DNA of 64,000 nt from Labrenzia sp. R4_2 (GCF_017743865.1 NZ_JAGHRJ010000002.1:558001-622000), one strand, 5' to 3'. Shown: positions 35,306 through 44,667, counted from the stretch's first letter. The notes: generated by a model from the sequence alone, not told the origin. Translations and numbers: made by a program.

Positions 35306-35476
35306 TTGACCAAAATCATCGCGCTATTCTTGATCCTGGTGGCTGCAATCCAGGTGATCAAGCCGCTCGGCTGGCCTGGCCTTAAGAAGCGGTCCGATGC
35401 CTGGAAACTGGCAGCCGGCGTGGTCGCCGTCACCATCGGATCCGTTATTCTGACCGCACTGTTTCAGGGACTTTAA
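35306..35476 (+). CDS. 56-residue two-segment membrane protein
   Basis: A short frame opening with TTG: TKIIALFLILVAAIQVIKPL, then GWPGLKKRSDAWKLAAG, then VVAVTIGSVILTALF. It has two hydrophobic segments joined by a basic loop. GGAG lies seven bases before the TTG. I recall similar very small proteins in Hyphomicrobiales, with no known role. It overlaps the convergent phosphatase gene by 4 bp at the stop codons. The small size makes it easy to miss; the coding call rests on the Shine-Dalgarno, the transmembrane pattern and the family memory. Confidence 0.65.
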   Translation: MTKIIALFLILVAAIQVIKPLGWPGLKKRSDAWKLAAGVVAVTIGSVILTALFQGL

Positions 35477-36264
35477 GTCCGCCCTGGAAGGAGATCCAAT
35501 ACCGTTTCATGAAGCCGCGTTGAGCCTGAGGCAACAATTGCACCTCGTGACGACAGCGATAACGGAGCGCCACTCCAATCCGTGATGCATCCCCCCGCTT
35601 CTTCAACGATTGGGACCAGCGCACAAATATCGAACGGATCAAGGTCCGGACCGTTCAGGCACACGTCCACCATACCCCGCGCCAAGGCACCGTAGGCGAG
35701 GCATCCGCCATCAAACCCCGTCATGGCGCCTGTGCTGTTCAAAGCTTCAAAGCCACTCCGGCTCTCACCGCAAAACGAATTCGGATTGGCCAGAGACAGG
35801 ACCGCGTGATCCAAGTCCGCGTCTTTGCGGCTGGTGATGCACCGGCCGTTCAAGGTCGCTCCACCGCCGTTGATCCCACAATACCGGATATGTCCCATCG
35901 GTTGATCGATGACGCCTATGACAGGTTTCCCGTGGTGGCAGAGCGCAATCAGGACACCGAAGTTGAGCAGCCGGGTACCGAACTGCCGTGTCCCGTCAAT
36001 CGGGTCCAGGACCCAGACAAACTCCTTGTCGAGATCTTCTGCACCAAACTCTTCGCCGAGGATGCCATGGTCCGGGTGACGGTGTGCGATCAGATCACGG
36101 AGCCGATGCTCAACAGCTGTATCTGCTTCAGTCAAGGCAGAACGGTCGGCCTTGTAAGAAACCGCGCCCTCACTGAACCAAGCTGTCCGCACGATTTCAC
36201 CTGCGGCGTCAGCAAGATCATTCGCGGTCCGGGCAAACTCGGCCAGGTGATCAACCATGTCCAA
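35473..36264 (-). CDS. Inositol monophosphatase-family phosphatase (histidinol-phosphatase-like)
   Basis: A 263-residue Mg2+-dependent phosphatase with the metal-site motifs GEEFG and WVLDPIDGTRQF and a C-terminal DICALVPIVEEAGGCITDWSG. The overall pattern is close to HisN-type histidinol-phosphate phosphatases of actinobacteria and alphaproteobacteria, but inositol-1-phosphate or other sugar phosphates are possible, and no his gene is nearby. The start at 36264 is 23 bp from the pseudouridine synthase stop, on the same strand. Confidence 0.88.
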   Translation of the reverse strand: MDMVDHLAEFARTANDLADAAGEIVRTAWFSEGAVSYKADRSALTEADTAVEHRLRDLIAHRHPDHGILGEEFGAEDLDKEFVWVLDPIDGTRQFGTRLLNFGVLIALCHHGKPVIGVIDQPMGHIRYCGINGGGATLNGRCITSRKDADLDHAVLSLANPNSFCGESRSGFEALNSTGAMTGFDGGCLAYGALARGMVDVCLNGPDLDPFDICALVPIVEEAGGCITDWSGAPLSLSSRGAIVASGSTRLHETVLDLLPGRT

Positions 36265-36287
36265 ACTCTGGCATGAAAGAAACGGCC

Positions 36288-37310
36288 CTAGCGCTTGATG
36301 ACGTTCTCATCCGGATCATCTATTTCCGGATCATAGTCGGTCGCATCAAAGCCCAAGAGGTTCCAGGTCTGCTGCATGTGCGGCGGGAGCGGTGCAGACA
36401 CATCGATTTTTCCGTGGCCGGAGGGGTGCGGAATGACGATCCGCCGCGCCAAGAGATGCAAACGGTTCTGGATACCGCCCGGCAGTTCCCAGTTCTCAAT
36501 ATTGAAGTATTTATCATCCCCGATGATCGGGTGACCGATATGAGCTGCATGCGCGCGCAGCTGGTGTGTCCGGCCGGTAATCGGCTTCATCGTGACCCAT
36601 GAGAGCTTCTGGCCGGATTTTTCGAAGACAGAGTAGAGCGAGACTGCGTGTTGCGCATCATCTGCGCCGCCTTGGCGGACCACCTGCATACGCTCTTCTT
36701 CTTCATCGCGAGCGAGGAAGGTTGAAATCCGTCCCTGATGAGGCTTCGGAACACCGGCGAGGATTGTCCAATACACCTTGCGCGTATTGCGATTGCGGAA
36801 CGCCTTGGTCAGTTCCTGCGCCGCCTGACGGGTCCGCGCAACAAGAATGATCCCGGAGGTTTCCCGGTCAAGCCGGTGGACCAAGCGCGGCTTGTTGCCC
36901 TTCTGATCGGTGAACGCATCCAACATGCCATCCAAGTGGCGCTTCAAACCCGAACCACCCTGAACCGCAAGACCAGCCGGCTTGTTGAGGACCATGACCT
37001 GGTTGTCCTCATAGAGCAGCATGTCCTCGATTGCCTTTTTGTCGTCGGCAATCAGCTTGGTCGATTTCGGCCGGGCGTTTTTCTTGTCGTCCGCCGGCAA
37101 TTCAACACCGAGCGGTGGAATGCGAATAATCTGCCCTTTGGCGATCCGCGTGTTGCTTTCCGCGCGCTTGCCATCCACCCGCACCTGTCCGGTCCGCAGC
37201 AGTTTTTGCAAGCGGCCAAAACCCAATCCGGGATAATGGGCCTTGAACCAACGGTCGAGGCGCATGCCCGCCTCATCAGCGGTCACTTTTTTCTGTTCAA
37301 TCGCGGACAT
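36288..37310 (-). CDS. RluA-family rRNA pseudouridine synthase (RluC-like)
   Basis: A 340-residue protein with an N-terminal S4 RNA-binding domain (residues 15-75, MRLDRWFKAHYPGLGFGRLQ) and a catalytic domain with the HRLDRETSGIILVA motif that holds the active-site Asp. Its length and S4 domain fit RluC (23S rRNA U955/2504/2580 in E. coli) or RluD. It lies between crcB and the phosphatase gene on the minus strand, the usual setting for the RluC-like enzyme in Hyphomicrobiales. Confidence 0.92.
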   Translation of the reverse strand: MSAIEQKKVTADEAGMRLDRWFKAHYPGLGFGRLQKLLRTGQVRVDGKRAESNTRIAKGQIIRIPPLGVELPADDKKNARPKSTKLIADDKKAIEDMLLYEDNQVMVLNKPAGLAVQGGSGLKRHLDGMLDAFTDQKGNKPRLVHRLDRETSGIILVARTRQAAQELTKAFRNRNTRKVYWTILAGVPKPHQGRISTFLARDEEEERMQVVRQGGADDAQHAVSLYSVFEKSGQKLSWVTMKPITGRTHQLRAHAAHIGHPIIGDDKYFNIENWELPGGIQNRLHLLARRIVIPHPSGHGKIDVSAPLPPHMQQTWNLLGFDATDYDPEIDDPDENVIKR

Positions 37311-37390
37311 TTTTGGACTCGTTCAGCTGCAGCTTGAATGTGCTGCGCTCGATCTGGGCCTTCGCAGCGCTGCAAAGGCAAAACAAACAT

Positions 37391-37409
37391 TCCGCCGCGT
37401 ATAGGCGGA
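37391..37409 (-). terminator. Weak hairpin after crcB
   Basis: TCCGCC/GGCGGA with a 7-base loop, then ATGTTTGTTTTG on the minus strand, between crcB and the pseudouridine synthase gene. The short stem and broken T run make it a weak terminator at best. Confidence 0.4.
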
Positions 37410-37457
37410 TTTGGGCCGAAAGGAAAGGAAAACGTGCAGACAGGCAGCCCGATGGCC

Positions 37458-37841
37458 TCAAGATCCGCCAATGCGCATGACCGCAAGACCGGCGAACACC
37501 GCCAGAATGGAGAGCACGACAGAGCCAACCACATAGATCAAGGCCAACATTGTGTCGCCCCGCTCCCACAGGACCGACGTATCGAGGGAAAAAGCGGAAA
37601 AGGTCGTAAAGCCGCCGAGAAGACCCGTTGCAAGGAAATATCGCAGTGGTTGCAGGTGTGCGGCCTCATGCTTGACCAACCAGCCAACAAAGAGCCCCAT
37701 GGCCAGCGAACCGATCACATTCACCGCTAATGTGCCAACCGGAAATCCGGGGCCAAACAACCGGAGGGTTGCCATCGACACGAGGTGCCTTCCGCCAGCG
37801 CCAATACCGCCACCGATCATGACCAGTAGGAGATGATACAA
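37458..37841 (-). CDS. crcB: Fluoride channel CrcB/Fluc
   Basis: A 127-residue four-helix membrane protein that exports fluoride as a dual-topology dimer. The family marks GGGIGAGGRHLV, TLAVNVIGSLAMGLF and GGFTTFSAFSLDT are present. Length is normal. I looked for a fluoride riboswitch in the upstream spacer (37842-37965) and did not find one. It is the promoter-proximal gene before the RluA-family gene, 147 bp away. Confidence 0.96.
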   Translation of the reverse strand: MYHLLLVMIGGGIGAGGRHLVSMATLRLFGPGFPVGTLAVNVIGSLAMGLFVGWLVKHEAAHLQPLRYFLATGLLGGFTTFSAFSLDTSVLWERGDTMLALIYVVGSVVLSILAVFAGLAVMRIGGS

Positions 37842-37965
37842 ACCAATCCGCCCTATTCCGTTATCTGCTTTCAGTCTTTGCCGGACCGGCCCCGTAAATC
37901 AACCATGACGTCTGGTTTCTTGCACACCAAAGGGCCGTTGCAGCTCACAGGCGGCGGGAGTTGCG

Positions 37966-40356
37966 TCACACATTCTCCGCGACATGGGCAAAGTCAGGGT
38001 AGATAGACCGGACCAATGCATCCACGCGGTCGAGTTCTTCGGGAATGTTCGCCAATTTTTCCCGTTCTTCGTCCAATATGGCCAGAAAGACCCGCGCGCG
38101 CGCCTGGTTCACCTGGTGTTGAGGCAACGTGGTTTCGCCGACAGCTGAGAGAATGACGCTGACCAGCCGGTCGGCGGCGTTGAGCCTGCCCCATAGATAA
38201 TCATGCTCGCGCCAGGACCTGTTGAAGAATGCGCCAAACATGTTGAGCTGTTTTCCCTTGAGCTCAAACCCGTCGGTGTAGAGGCTTTCGGCATCCTTCG
38301 GACTGATCCGGTCGACAAGGATCTCCGTGACTTCCGAAAAGTCATTCCGTTGCAGAACCGGGAATGTGATCAGGTCATAAAAGCCGAAGCCGATATAGGC
38401 TTGGAGAAGTGCCCGATGCCGGTCCTTGTCCAGCGCCCCTCCTGCTGCCTCGGCAAAGAGTTCGTCCTGCAACCGATCCAGATCAGCCAGCCCCATCATA
38501 CCGCTCAGCTGGTCTATCATTTGTTCTAGCGATTGAGCACACGACGCTGAAGCGGGATCTCGCGTACAGAGCTCGTGGGCCGATTGCACAAATTGCCCTC
38601 CGTAGAACCGCTCCTGCCAACGCCACGACAAATGATCAACCTGCTCGTATAGAAGGCCCTTCAACCGGTCCAGGGCGGCGGTATCTGGCGGCGGCAGTTT
38701 GGAAGAACGATCGTAATTGTAGAACTCGTTCAGCTTGCGAATAACAAACCGCAGGCGGCGGATCCGATAGTCGACGTCCAGCCCTTTCAGAAGTGAAATC
38801 ACCGCTGGGTCGCTTCTGCCAAGCTCATCCGGACGATCAGATGGCAAGCTCAGAAAGTGATTGTAGAATTGGTTGAGCAGCCGCTCTTCTTGGCGAGTCC
38901 CGTTCTGGCTTTTATCGAAGGCTGTTACCAAGGTGGCAAGCCGTTCTGCCAGTGCATGCAGTTTCAAGGACTGATAGTTCAGAAAGGCAAATCCGGCCTG
39001 TTCAAAAGCCTTGACCGTCGCCTGTTTCCGGCAACGCGACACGACATCGGGCGTGATGGCCCGCCAGCTTGGCAAAATCCCGGACACAGCCTGTTCCACG
39101 ATCGGGTTGGCGGTATCGATCAATTTCGCCAGCCACCGGCTGCGGCGGTTGTTTTGCTCCAGTTCCTTCAGATCATCCCCGATCGGCTCATTGCGAGGGA
39201 TGTGGGCGAGCGATGCCAAAATTACCCGGAAAAAGCCGGGCAGTTCAGTGACACCCCTCTCCTCGGCCGCGTATTCAAGCGGGGTTGGATCGACATACAA
39301 TAACCGCCGCGACACCTCTCTTGCCGCCGGGCGATCCTTGATGACGTCGATCACTGGCGCGAAAGGCTTGTTCATCACCACACTGCCGTCCACAAAACAG
39401 TGACGCGAGGTCGTGTCATCATCGAGATGGAGTGCCCGGGACAAGAACCGGTCGCGATTGGCCCAGCGTTCCTTGCGGCGGGTGAGAACACGATCCATCT
39501 CAGCAATCGTTGCCGGAGGAAAGGCCCCGGGAAATGATGAGGTGGCACGAGCCGCGAACACCAATTCCGGAATGCTTTTTTCGTCAAATTGGCTGTCAAT
39601 GAAATGGCTCGAACGATGCGAGGCATGGAAATTCAGAATGCGCCGGTGATCCCACTCCTCCACATAATCCGGATCATCCAGCAAAATGCGCCGTTTGATA
39701 CCGTTGTAATCGGTGATCGTCACAAAAAGATCGAGGGTTTGCCCCCTCGGAATCAAGGTTCGTTCCGCTGGCCGTTTGATCTCCATCTTCTGGCTTGCAT
39801 CGAGCATCCAGCCGATGAACCGTTCCCCAGAAAACGGCGGGGAAAACCATCGTGACTGCATAAACTGGCGCAGCTTGTCACGTGTTTCAGGATCTTCAAC
39901 CCGCCGGGAAAGCCGCGCAGATACCAACCGGTCCAGCATCGGTGACACCGACATCTTGAAGTATCGGGACAGGCCGTTCTGGGGCCGGGCAAGGCGGGTC
40001 ACATCCGCTTTTTTCAGCCACATCTCACTGTGACTGTCCAGCGGTAGGTCGTGGGCGATTGCGCGCCCGAGCATGATCCCGTTGACCCCACCCGCAGAGG
40101 CCCCGGCAATCGCGTCTACGACAACGCGAATGTCCGCCTTAGGCGACAAGAGATTGAGTAGGTCTTCATAGGCAGCCTGGGACGGCGCCATGTGTTGCGC
40201 CCTGTCCGGCTTGTCGCCATTTTTGGTTTTCCGGTCTGCGCGATAAGACGACGCCCGCACCAAATTCAGAATTTCACGGCTCACACCATGCATGTAGATG
40301 GCAAGGGACACCCCGCCGTACAAAACAAGCGCAAGTCTGAGCTCGACTTCCTTCAT
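37966..40356 (-). CDS. Large patatin-like phospholipase (DUF3376 type)
   Basis: A 796-residue protein with an N-terminal patatin domain: oxyanion loop YGGVSLAIYMHG (13-24), nucleophile Ser87 in GASAGG and catalytic Asp323 in VDGSVVMNKPF. A long helical C-terminal region (about 400-796) corresponds to the DUF3376 extension of large bacterial patatin-related proteins. There is no signal peptide. Activity on phospholipids or acyl-CoA is expected from the dyad but the substrate is unknown. It is divergent from the cyclase gene and upstream of crcB. Confidence 0.9.
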   Translation of the reverse strand: MKEVELRLALVLYGGVSLAIYMHGVSREILNLVRASSYRADRKTKNGDKPDRAQHMAPSQAAYEDLLNLLSPKADIRVVVDAIAGASAGGVNGIMLGRAIAHDLPLDSHSEMWLKKADVTRLARPQNGLSRYFKMSVSPMLDRLVSARLSRRVEDPETRDKLRQFMQSRWFSPPFSGERFIGWMLDASQKMEIKRPAERTLIPRGQTLDLFVTITDYNGIKRRILLDDPDYVEEWDHRRILNFHASHRSSHFIDSQFDEKSIPELVFAARATSSFPGAFPPATIAEMDRVLTRRKERWANRDRFLSRALHLDDDTTSRHCFVDGSVVMNKPFAPVIDVIKDRPAAREVSRRLLYVDPTPLEYAAEERGVTELPGFFRVILASLAHIPRNEPIGDDLKELEQNNRRSRWLAKLIDTANPIVEQAVSGILPSWRAITPDVVSRCRKQATVKAFEQAGFAFLNYQSLKLHALAERLATLVTAFDKSQNGTRQEERLLNQFYNHFLSLPSDRPDELGRSDPAVISLLKGLDVDYRIRRLRFVIRKLNEFYNYDRSSKLPPPDTAALDRLKGLLYEQVDHLSWRWQERFYGGQFVQSAHELCTRDPASASCAQSLEQMIDQLSGMMGLADLDRLQDELFAEAAGGALDKDRHRALLQAYIGFGFYDLITFPVLQRNDFSEVTEILVDRISPKDAESLYTDGFELKGKQLNMFGAFFNRSWREHDYLWGRLNAADRLVSVILSAVGETTLPQHQVNQARARVFLAILDEEREKLANIPEELDRVDALVRSIYPDFAHVAENV

Positions 40357-40607
40357 GGGATTGATTCGGTCCTTCTATCCAAATGCTACCGTAGATCGGC
40401 GCCCGTATCATTCATGTTGGCATTCGCCCCGCCCCTCGTAAGAATCTATCAGGCGTTTCTTATTCAAACCTGTTCACAGATGGTTTTTCGGAGCTGGCGT
40501 ACCGCTTTCCCCTTAGAAACTCGTGCAAATTGATCGGCAGCGTTTTAGATTGCTGACAGGCAAGGCCATTAGCGCCAACAGCCATTCAACCGCGGCGAAC
40601 CGCCGGT

Positions 40608-41651
40608 GTGGATCAAGCGTTTATGCAAGAAACGAAAAGCATCAAATCGGAGGGCCGCGCCAAAGCGCCCAAGAAGACGCGGTCGAAATCCGGTTCGGAA
40701 TTGCAAAAGCTCCGCAAGGACAATGCTGCCCTCCGGGCAGAGCTGGACGATCTGACCCTGCTTTATGAAGCAACGATTGAGCACAGTGAGGCGATCGAGG
40801 ACCAACTTGCTGGCCAGACCGCCAAGCTCGAAGTGCTCTCCGGCAAACTTTCGAAATACCTCTCTCCGCAGGTCTACAAGTCGATTTTCGAAGGGCGGCA
40901 GGAAGTCAAAATCGCCTCGACCCGCAAGAAGCTGACTGTTTTCTTCTCCGATATCGCCGAGTTCACCGAGACCGCCGACCGGCTGGAATCTGAAGAACTT
41001 ACAGCTCTTCTCAATCACTATCTGACAGAGATGTCGAACATCGCGCTCAAACACGGCGCGACCATCGACAAATATGTCGGCGATGCAATCCTGATCTTCT
41101 TCGGGGACCCGGAGACAAAAGGCGTGCGCGAAGATGCCCTCGCCTGTGTTCGGATGGCGATTGAGATGCAAATCCGCATGAGCGAATTGCAGGCGGATTG
41201 GCGCAAGGCTGGCATTTCCAAACCGCTGAAATGTCGGATGGGCATCCACACGGACTATTGCACCGTTGGCAACTTCGGCAGTGAGGACCGTCTCGACTAC
41301 ACGATCATCGGCCGGGGTGTGAACATTGCTTCCCGCCTCGAGAGCTTGGCGGCACCCGGGGCGATCACGATTTCCTTTGAAACCTACTCACAGGTCAAAG
41401 ACCATATCGTTTGCCGGGAAACCGGCGATGCCACCGTCAAGGGGATCGCCTATCCGATCACAACCTTTGAAGTGCTGCGCGAAGAAATGCAGGAAGATTT
41501 TCAGCCGGCGGACAAGCTCATGGACATGTCAAAACAGCTTGAGGATCTTGCTTTCGAACTGCCGTCGGAAATTGGCAGCAAAGAGCGTGAAAGCCTTGTG
41601 TCTTCGTTGAAAAATGCCTTGGCGCGCCTCAATGAGGCGGATGACAAATAG
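40608..41651 (+). CDS. Class III adenylate/guanylate cyclase, soluble
   Basis: A 347-residue protein: a basic leader, a coiled coil (about residues 30-80), the YLSPQVYKSI segment, and a class III cyclase domain. The metal aspartates are Asp115 (VFFSDIAEFT) and Asp159 (KYVGDAILIFFGDP), and the transition-state motif DYTIIGRGVNIASRLES is intact, so it should be active. No membrane or sensor domain is attached apart from the coiled coil. The GTG at 40608 is used; an ATG at 40623 is an equally good start. Whether it makes cAMP or cGMP is unresolved. Confidence 0.88.
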   Translation: MDQAFMQETKSIKSEGRAKAPKKTRSKSGSELQKLRKDNAALRAELDDLTLLYEATIEHSEAIEDQLAGQTAKLEVLSGKLSKYLSPQVYKSIFEGRQEVKIASTRKKLTVFFSDIAEFTETADRLESEELTALLNHYLTEMSNIALKHGATIDKYVGDAILIFFGDPETKGVREDALACVRMAIEMQIRMSELQADWRKAGISKPLKCRMGIHTDYCTVGNFGSEDRLDYTIIGRGVNIASRLESLAAPGAITISFETYSQVKDHIVCRETGDATVKGIAYPITTFEVLREEMQEDFQPADKLMDMSKQLEDLAFELPSEIGSKERESLVSSLKNALARLNEADDK

Positions 41652-41690
41652 ATCCGCTGGATGAGCGGGCGTTAAATCGGGATCGATTTC

Positions 41691-41740
41691 ACGCCCAAAG
41701 CAGATCGCTCATAATGTGGTCGAGCATCTTTGGGCGTTTT
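41691..41740 (+). terminator. Terminator of the cyclase gene
   Basis: ACGCCCAAAG at 41691-41700 and CTTTGGGCGT at 41728-41737 pair perfectly, with a 27-base loop, followed by TTTT. It lies 39 bases after the cyclase stop and just before the convergent rarA end. Confidence 0.7.
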
Positions 41741-41759
41741 CATCAAAACGACCGATTCT

Positions 41760-43064
41760 CTAGATGCGGTCCTTGCGCAGCTTGTCCCAGTACTCCAGGC
41801 GCTTCCGCAGATCCCGTTCAAAACCCCGTTGCGGCGGATCGTAGTAAGTCTTGCGGCCCATATCTTCCGGGAAATAATCCTGACCGGAAAAGCCATCCGG
41901 CGCGTCGTGGTCGTATTGATAGCCGTCGCCATAACCTTCCTGCTTCATCAGCTTAGTCGGCGCATTCAAGATATGCTTGGGTGGCAGCAGAGACCCGCTG
42001 GTCTTGGCATCCCGCATCGCAGCCTTATAGGCGGTGTATGCTCCGTTGGATTTTGGCGCGGTCGCCAGATAGATCACGCACTGAGCAAGCGCGAGCTCAC
42101 CTTCCGGCGACCCAAGCATCTGGTAGGCATCCCGGGCGGCATTGGCCTGAACCAGCGCATTGGGATCCGCAAGGCCGATATCTTCAACCGCCATCCGGAT
42201 CAGGCGCCGGGCGAGATACATCGGATCTTCCCCGCCATCCAGCATCCGGCAAAACCAATAAAGCGACGCGTCCGGATCGGATCCACGCACCGACTTATGC
42301 AGGGCTGATATGAGATTGTAATGGCCATCTGCGCTCTTGTCGTAAATCGGGGCCCGGCGCTGCACGATTTCCTGGAGGCGTTCGGCGTCAAACACCTCAT
42401 CTTCGGCAGATGCCCGCCAAACATCTTCTGCCAGTGTGAGTGCGGAGCGTCCATCACCATCCGCCATGCGGATGAGGACCCCACGCGCTTCGTCATCGAG
42501 CGGCAATTTGCGCTCTTCCACCTCCTCAGCACGTCCCAGAAGCTGTTCGATCGCTTCCTTGTTGAGCGACTGAAACGTCATCACGTGCGAGCGGGATAGA
42601 AGAGCCGCATTGAGCTCAAAAGACGGGTTTTCCGTGGTCGCTCCAACAAGCGTGATCGTTCCGTCTTCCATCACGGGCAGGAAACTGTCCTGCTGGGCTC
42701 TGTTGAAGCGGTGGATCTCATCGACGAACAAGAGAGTTGCCCGCCCGCCCATGCGCCGGGCACGGGCGGCTTCGAACACTTTCTTGAGATCGGCAACACC
42801 TGAAAAAATGGCCGAGATCTGCTCGAATGCGAGATCGGTCTCGTTGGCAAGCAGGCGCGCAATCGTGGTCTTTCCGGTGCCCGGAGGTCCCCAGAAGATC
42901 AGGGAACCGAGCGTCCGGGTTTTCAGCATCCGGGACAGCGTGCCCTCAGGCCCGAGCAAGTGGTCCTGCCCGACAACGTCTTCCAACCGTGCTGGGCGCA
43001 TGCGATCTGCCAGCGGACGCGGCGCTGACGCAGCCAAACCAGAAGCTTCGAACAGATCACTCAC
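41760..43064 (-). CDS. rarA: Replication-associated recombination protein A
   Basis: A 434-residue AAA+ ATPase (RarA/MgsA), a clamp-loader-like protein that acts at stalled forks. Walker A GPPGTGKTT, Walker B LLFVDEIHRF, sensor-1 GATTENPSF and the C-terminal tetramerisation domain (GGEDPMYLARRLIRMAVED) are all present. It starts 13 bp after the DegP-type protease stop, on the same strand, a common arrangement downstream of the ribosomal cluster in Hyphomicrobiales. Confidence 0.96.
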   Translation of the reverse strand: MSDLFEASGLAASAPRPLADRMRPARLEDVVGQDHLLGPEGTLSRMLKTRTLGSLIFWGPPGTGKTTIARLLANETDLAFEQISAIFSGVADLKKVFEAARARRMGGRATLLFVDEIHRFNRAQQDSFLPVMEDGTITLVGATTENPSFELNAALLSRSHVMTFQSLNKEAIEQLLGRAEEVEERKLPLDDEARGVLIRMADGDGRSALTLAEDVWRASAEDEVFDAERLQEIVQRRAPIYDKSADGHYNLISALHKSVRGSDPDASLYWFCRMLDGGEDPMYLARRLIRMAVEDIGLADPNALVQANAARDAYQMLGSPEGELALAQCVIYLATAPKSNGAYTAYKAAMRDAKTSGSLLPPKHILNAPTKLMKQEGYGDGYQYDHDAPDGFSGQDYFPEDMGRKTYYDPPQRGFERDLRKRLEYWDKLRKDRI

Positions 43065-43077
43065 GTACTTTGCCTGA

Positions 43078-44535
43078 CTATCTCAGAACGATTTGGGACA
43101 CTTTGCCGTCCCGTTCGATATCAAGACGCCAGATACGCGGAGGTGTCTTCGTGATCGTCTCCAGCATGCGTGTGCTGTCGATCAACTGGTTGTTGATCGC
43201 GCGGACGATATCGCCCGGGCGCAGGCCAACACGATCTGCCTGACCACCTCTGCGCACCTCTGCAATGATCACGCCTTCCGGCAGCCCGTCGAGCCCAAGC
43301 TCCTGAGCAACCGCGGGTGATAGGTTCATCACAGTCGCCCCTTCAAATGGTGAAAACTCCAGCAGTTCGCGAGTGTCTCGAGGAACGGTCTCCGGGGCCG
43401 GTTGCAAACTGATGGATACGGTCTCCTCCTGCCCGGACCGCAGGACGGTAAACTCGGCACTTTCTCCGATCATCTTGGTGGCAAAGCGATAGCCGAATGC
43501 ATTCGGGTCAATCACTTCCTTGCCGTCGATCGCGACAACCAGATCACTTACGCGCAGATCTGCTTCATGGGCTGGAGAGCCGTCAAAGACAGCCGTCACC
43601 AATACGCCTTTTGGCCGGTCGAGAGACAAGGCTTCTGCAATTTCCGCACTGACAAGCTGAACAGTTGCCCCAAGCCAGGGCCGCTGAACCTTGCCACCCT
43701 GGTCTGCGGCGCGGGCAACATAGCGCGCCATATGTGCAGGGATTGCAAAACCGATGCCGTTCGACCCGCCAGAGCGCGAGAAAATCGCGGTATTGATCCC
43801 GACCAGCTTGCCCGTCATGTCAATCAGTGCGCCGCCGGAATTGCCCGGGTTGATCGCTGCATCAGTCTGAATGAAAAACTGGTAGTCCGTCACACCGACC
43901 TGCGTTCGCGCAAGCGCGGAGACGATCCCTTGCGTCACGGTCTGGCCAACCCCGAACGGATTGCCGATCGCCAGAACGATGTCCCCGACTTCCAGCAAGT
44001 CCGCATCCGCGAACTCGACATGCTCAAAAGGGCCACCTTCACGGATTTTCAACACCGCCAAATCCGTCTGCTCGTCCATCAGAACGATGTCCGCATCAAA
44101 TTCACGCCGGTCATTCAGCGCAACCCGGACTTCATCAGCGCCTTTGATCACGTGATGGTTGGTGATCACCGTTCCATCCGCTGTAATAATCACGCCGGAG
44201 CCGAGGGAAGATTCAACCCGTTCACGCGGCTGACCAAACCCGCCATTCGGTTGGCCGAAAAACCGCCGAAAAAACGGATCATCAAAGAACGGTGACAGCT
44301 GCTGGCGCTGAACCACCTTGCGGCTCGCATAAACGTTCACAACGGCGGGAGCGACTTTCTTCACCAGGGGCGCAAAAGACAGCTTGATTTGCGCCGCACT
44401 GTCCGGAACCAGACGCAGGTCTGATGGCGTTGGCTGTTGCGCCTGTGCCGCAGCTGATCCAATCCAGAACAATGCCAACAGACCTACGGTGATGGCTTTC
44501 GTGCCGGACCTAGCCCGCGTTCCCAACAGACCCAT
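43078..44535 (-). CDS. degP: Periplasmic serine protease/chaperone, DegP/DegQ (Do) family
   Basis: A 485-residue HtrA protein with a signal peptide ending near SAAAQAQ. The trypsin-like domain has His128 (TNHHVI), Asp158 (QTDLAVLKI) and Ser233 (PGNSGGALID); two PDZ domains follow (about 270-360 and 385-480). It degrades or refolds damaged envelope proteins. The ATG at 44535 has AAAAGGGAAG upstream; the longer frame opens with a TTG at 44562 and is not favoured. DegP versus DegQ cannot be decided from sequence alone. Confidence 0.93.
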   Translation of the reverse strand: MGLLGTRARSGTKAITVGLLALFWIGSAAAQAQQPTPSDLRLVPDSAAQIKLSFAPLVKKVAPAVVNVYASRKVVQRQQLSPFFDDPFFRRFFGQPNGGFGQPRERVESSLGSGVIITADGTVITNHHVIKGADEVRVALNDRREFDADIVLMDEQTDLAVLKIREGGPFEHVEFADADLLEVGDIVLAIGNPFGVGQTVTQGIVSALARTQVGVTDYQFFIQTDAAINPGNSGGALIDMTGKLVGINTAIFSRSGGSNGIGFAIPAHMARYVARAADQGGKVQRPWLGATVQLVSAEIAEALSLDRPKGVLVTAVFDGSPAHEADLRVSDLVVAIDGKEVIDPNAFGYRFATKMIGESAEFTVLRSGQEETVSISLQPAPETVPRDTRELLEFSPFEGATVMNLSPAVAQELGLDGLPEGVIIAEVRRGGQADRVGLRPGDIVRAINNQLIDSTRMLETITKTPPRIWRLDIERDGKVSQIVLR

Positions 44536-44616
44536 GAACACTTCCCTTTTCCCGATTCTCAAATCTTCAAGATGCTTACACGGCAGATAGGGAAAAATGG
44601 AGGCAAATACAAAAAG

Positions 44617-44646
44617 AAAAGCCGCGGACCCTGCCCGCGGCTTTTC
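44617..44646 (-). terminator. Rho-independent terminator of the second chemoreceptor gene
   Basis: AAAAGCCGCGG/CCGCGGCTTTT with a 6-7 base loop, then CTTTTTG on the minus strand, about 20 bases after the chemoreceptor stop. The symmetry may let it work in both directions. Confidence 0.85.
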
Positions 44647-44667
44647 AACTTGTCATGAGTTCTGAGA

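Noticed and set aside
37842-37965. Fluoride riboswitch upstream of crcB
   Set aside because: Looked for on the minus strand; the conserved GG.GAUGG and UAACCGCC-type elements are absent.
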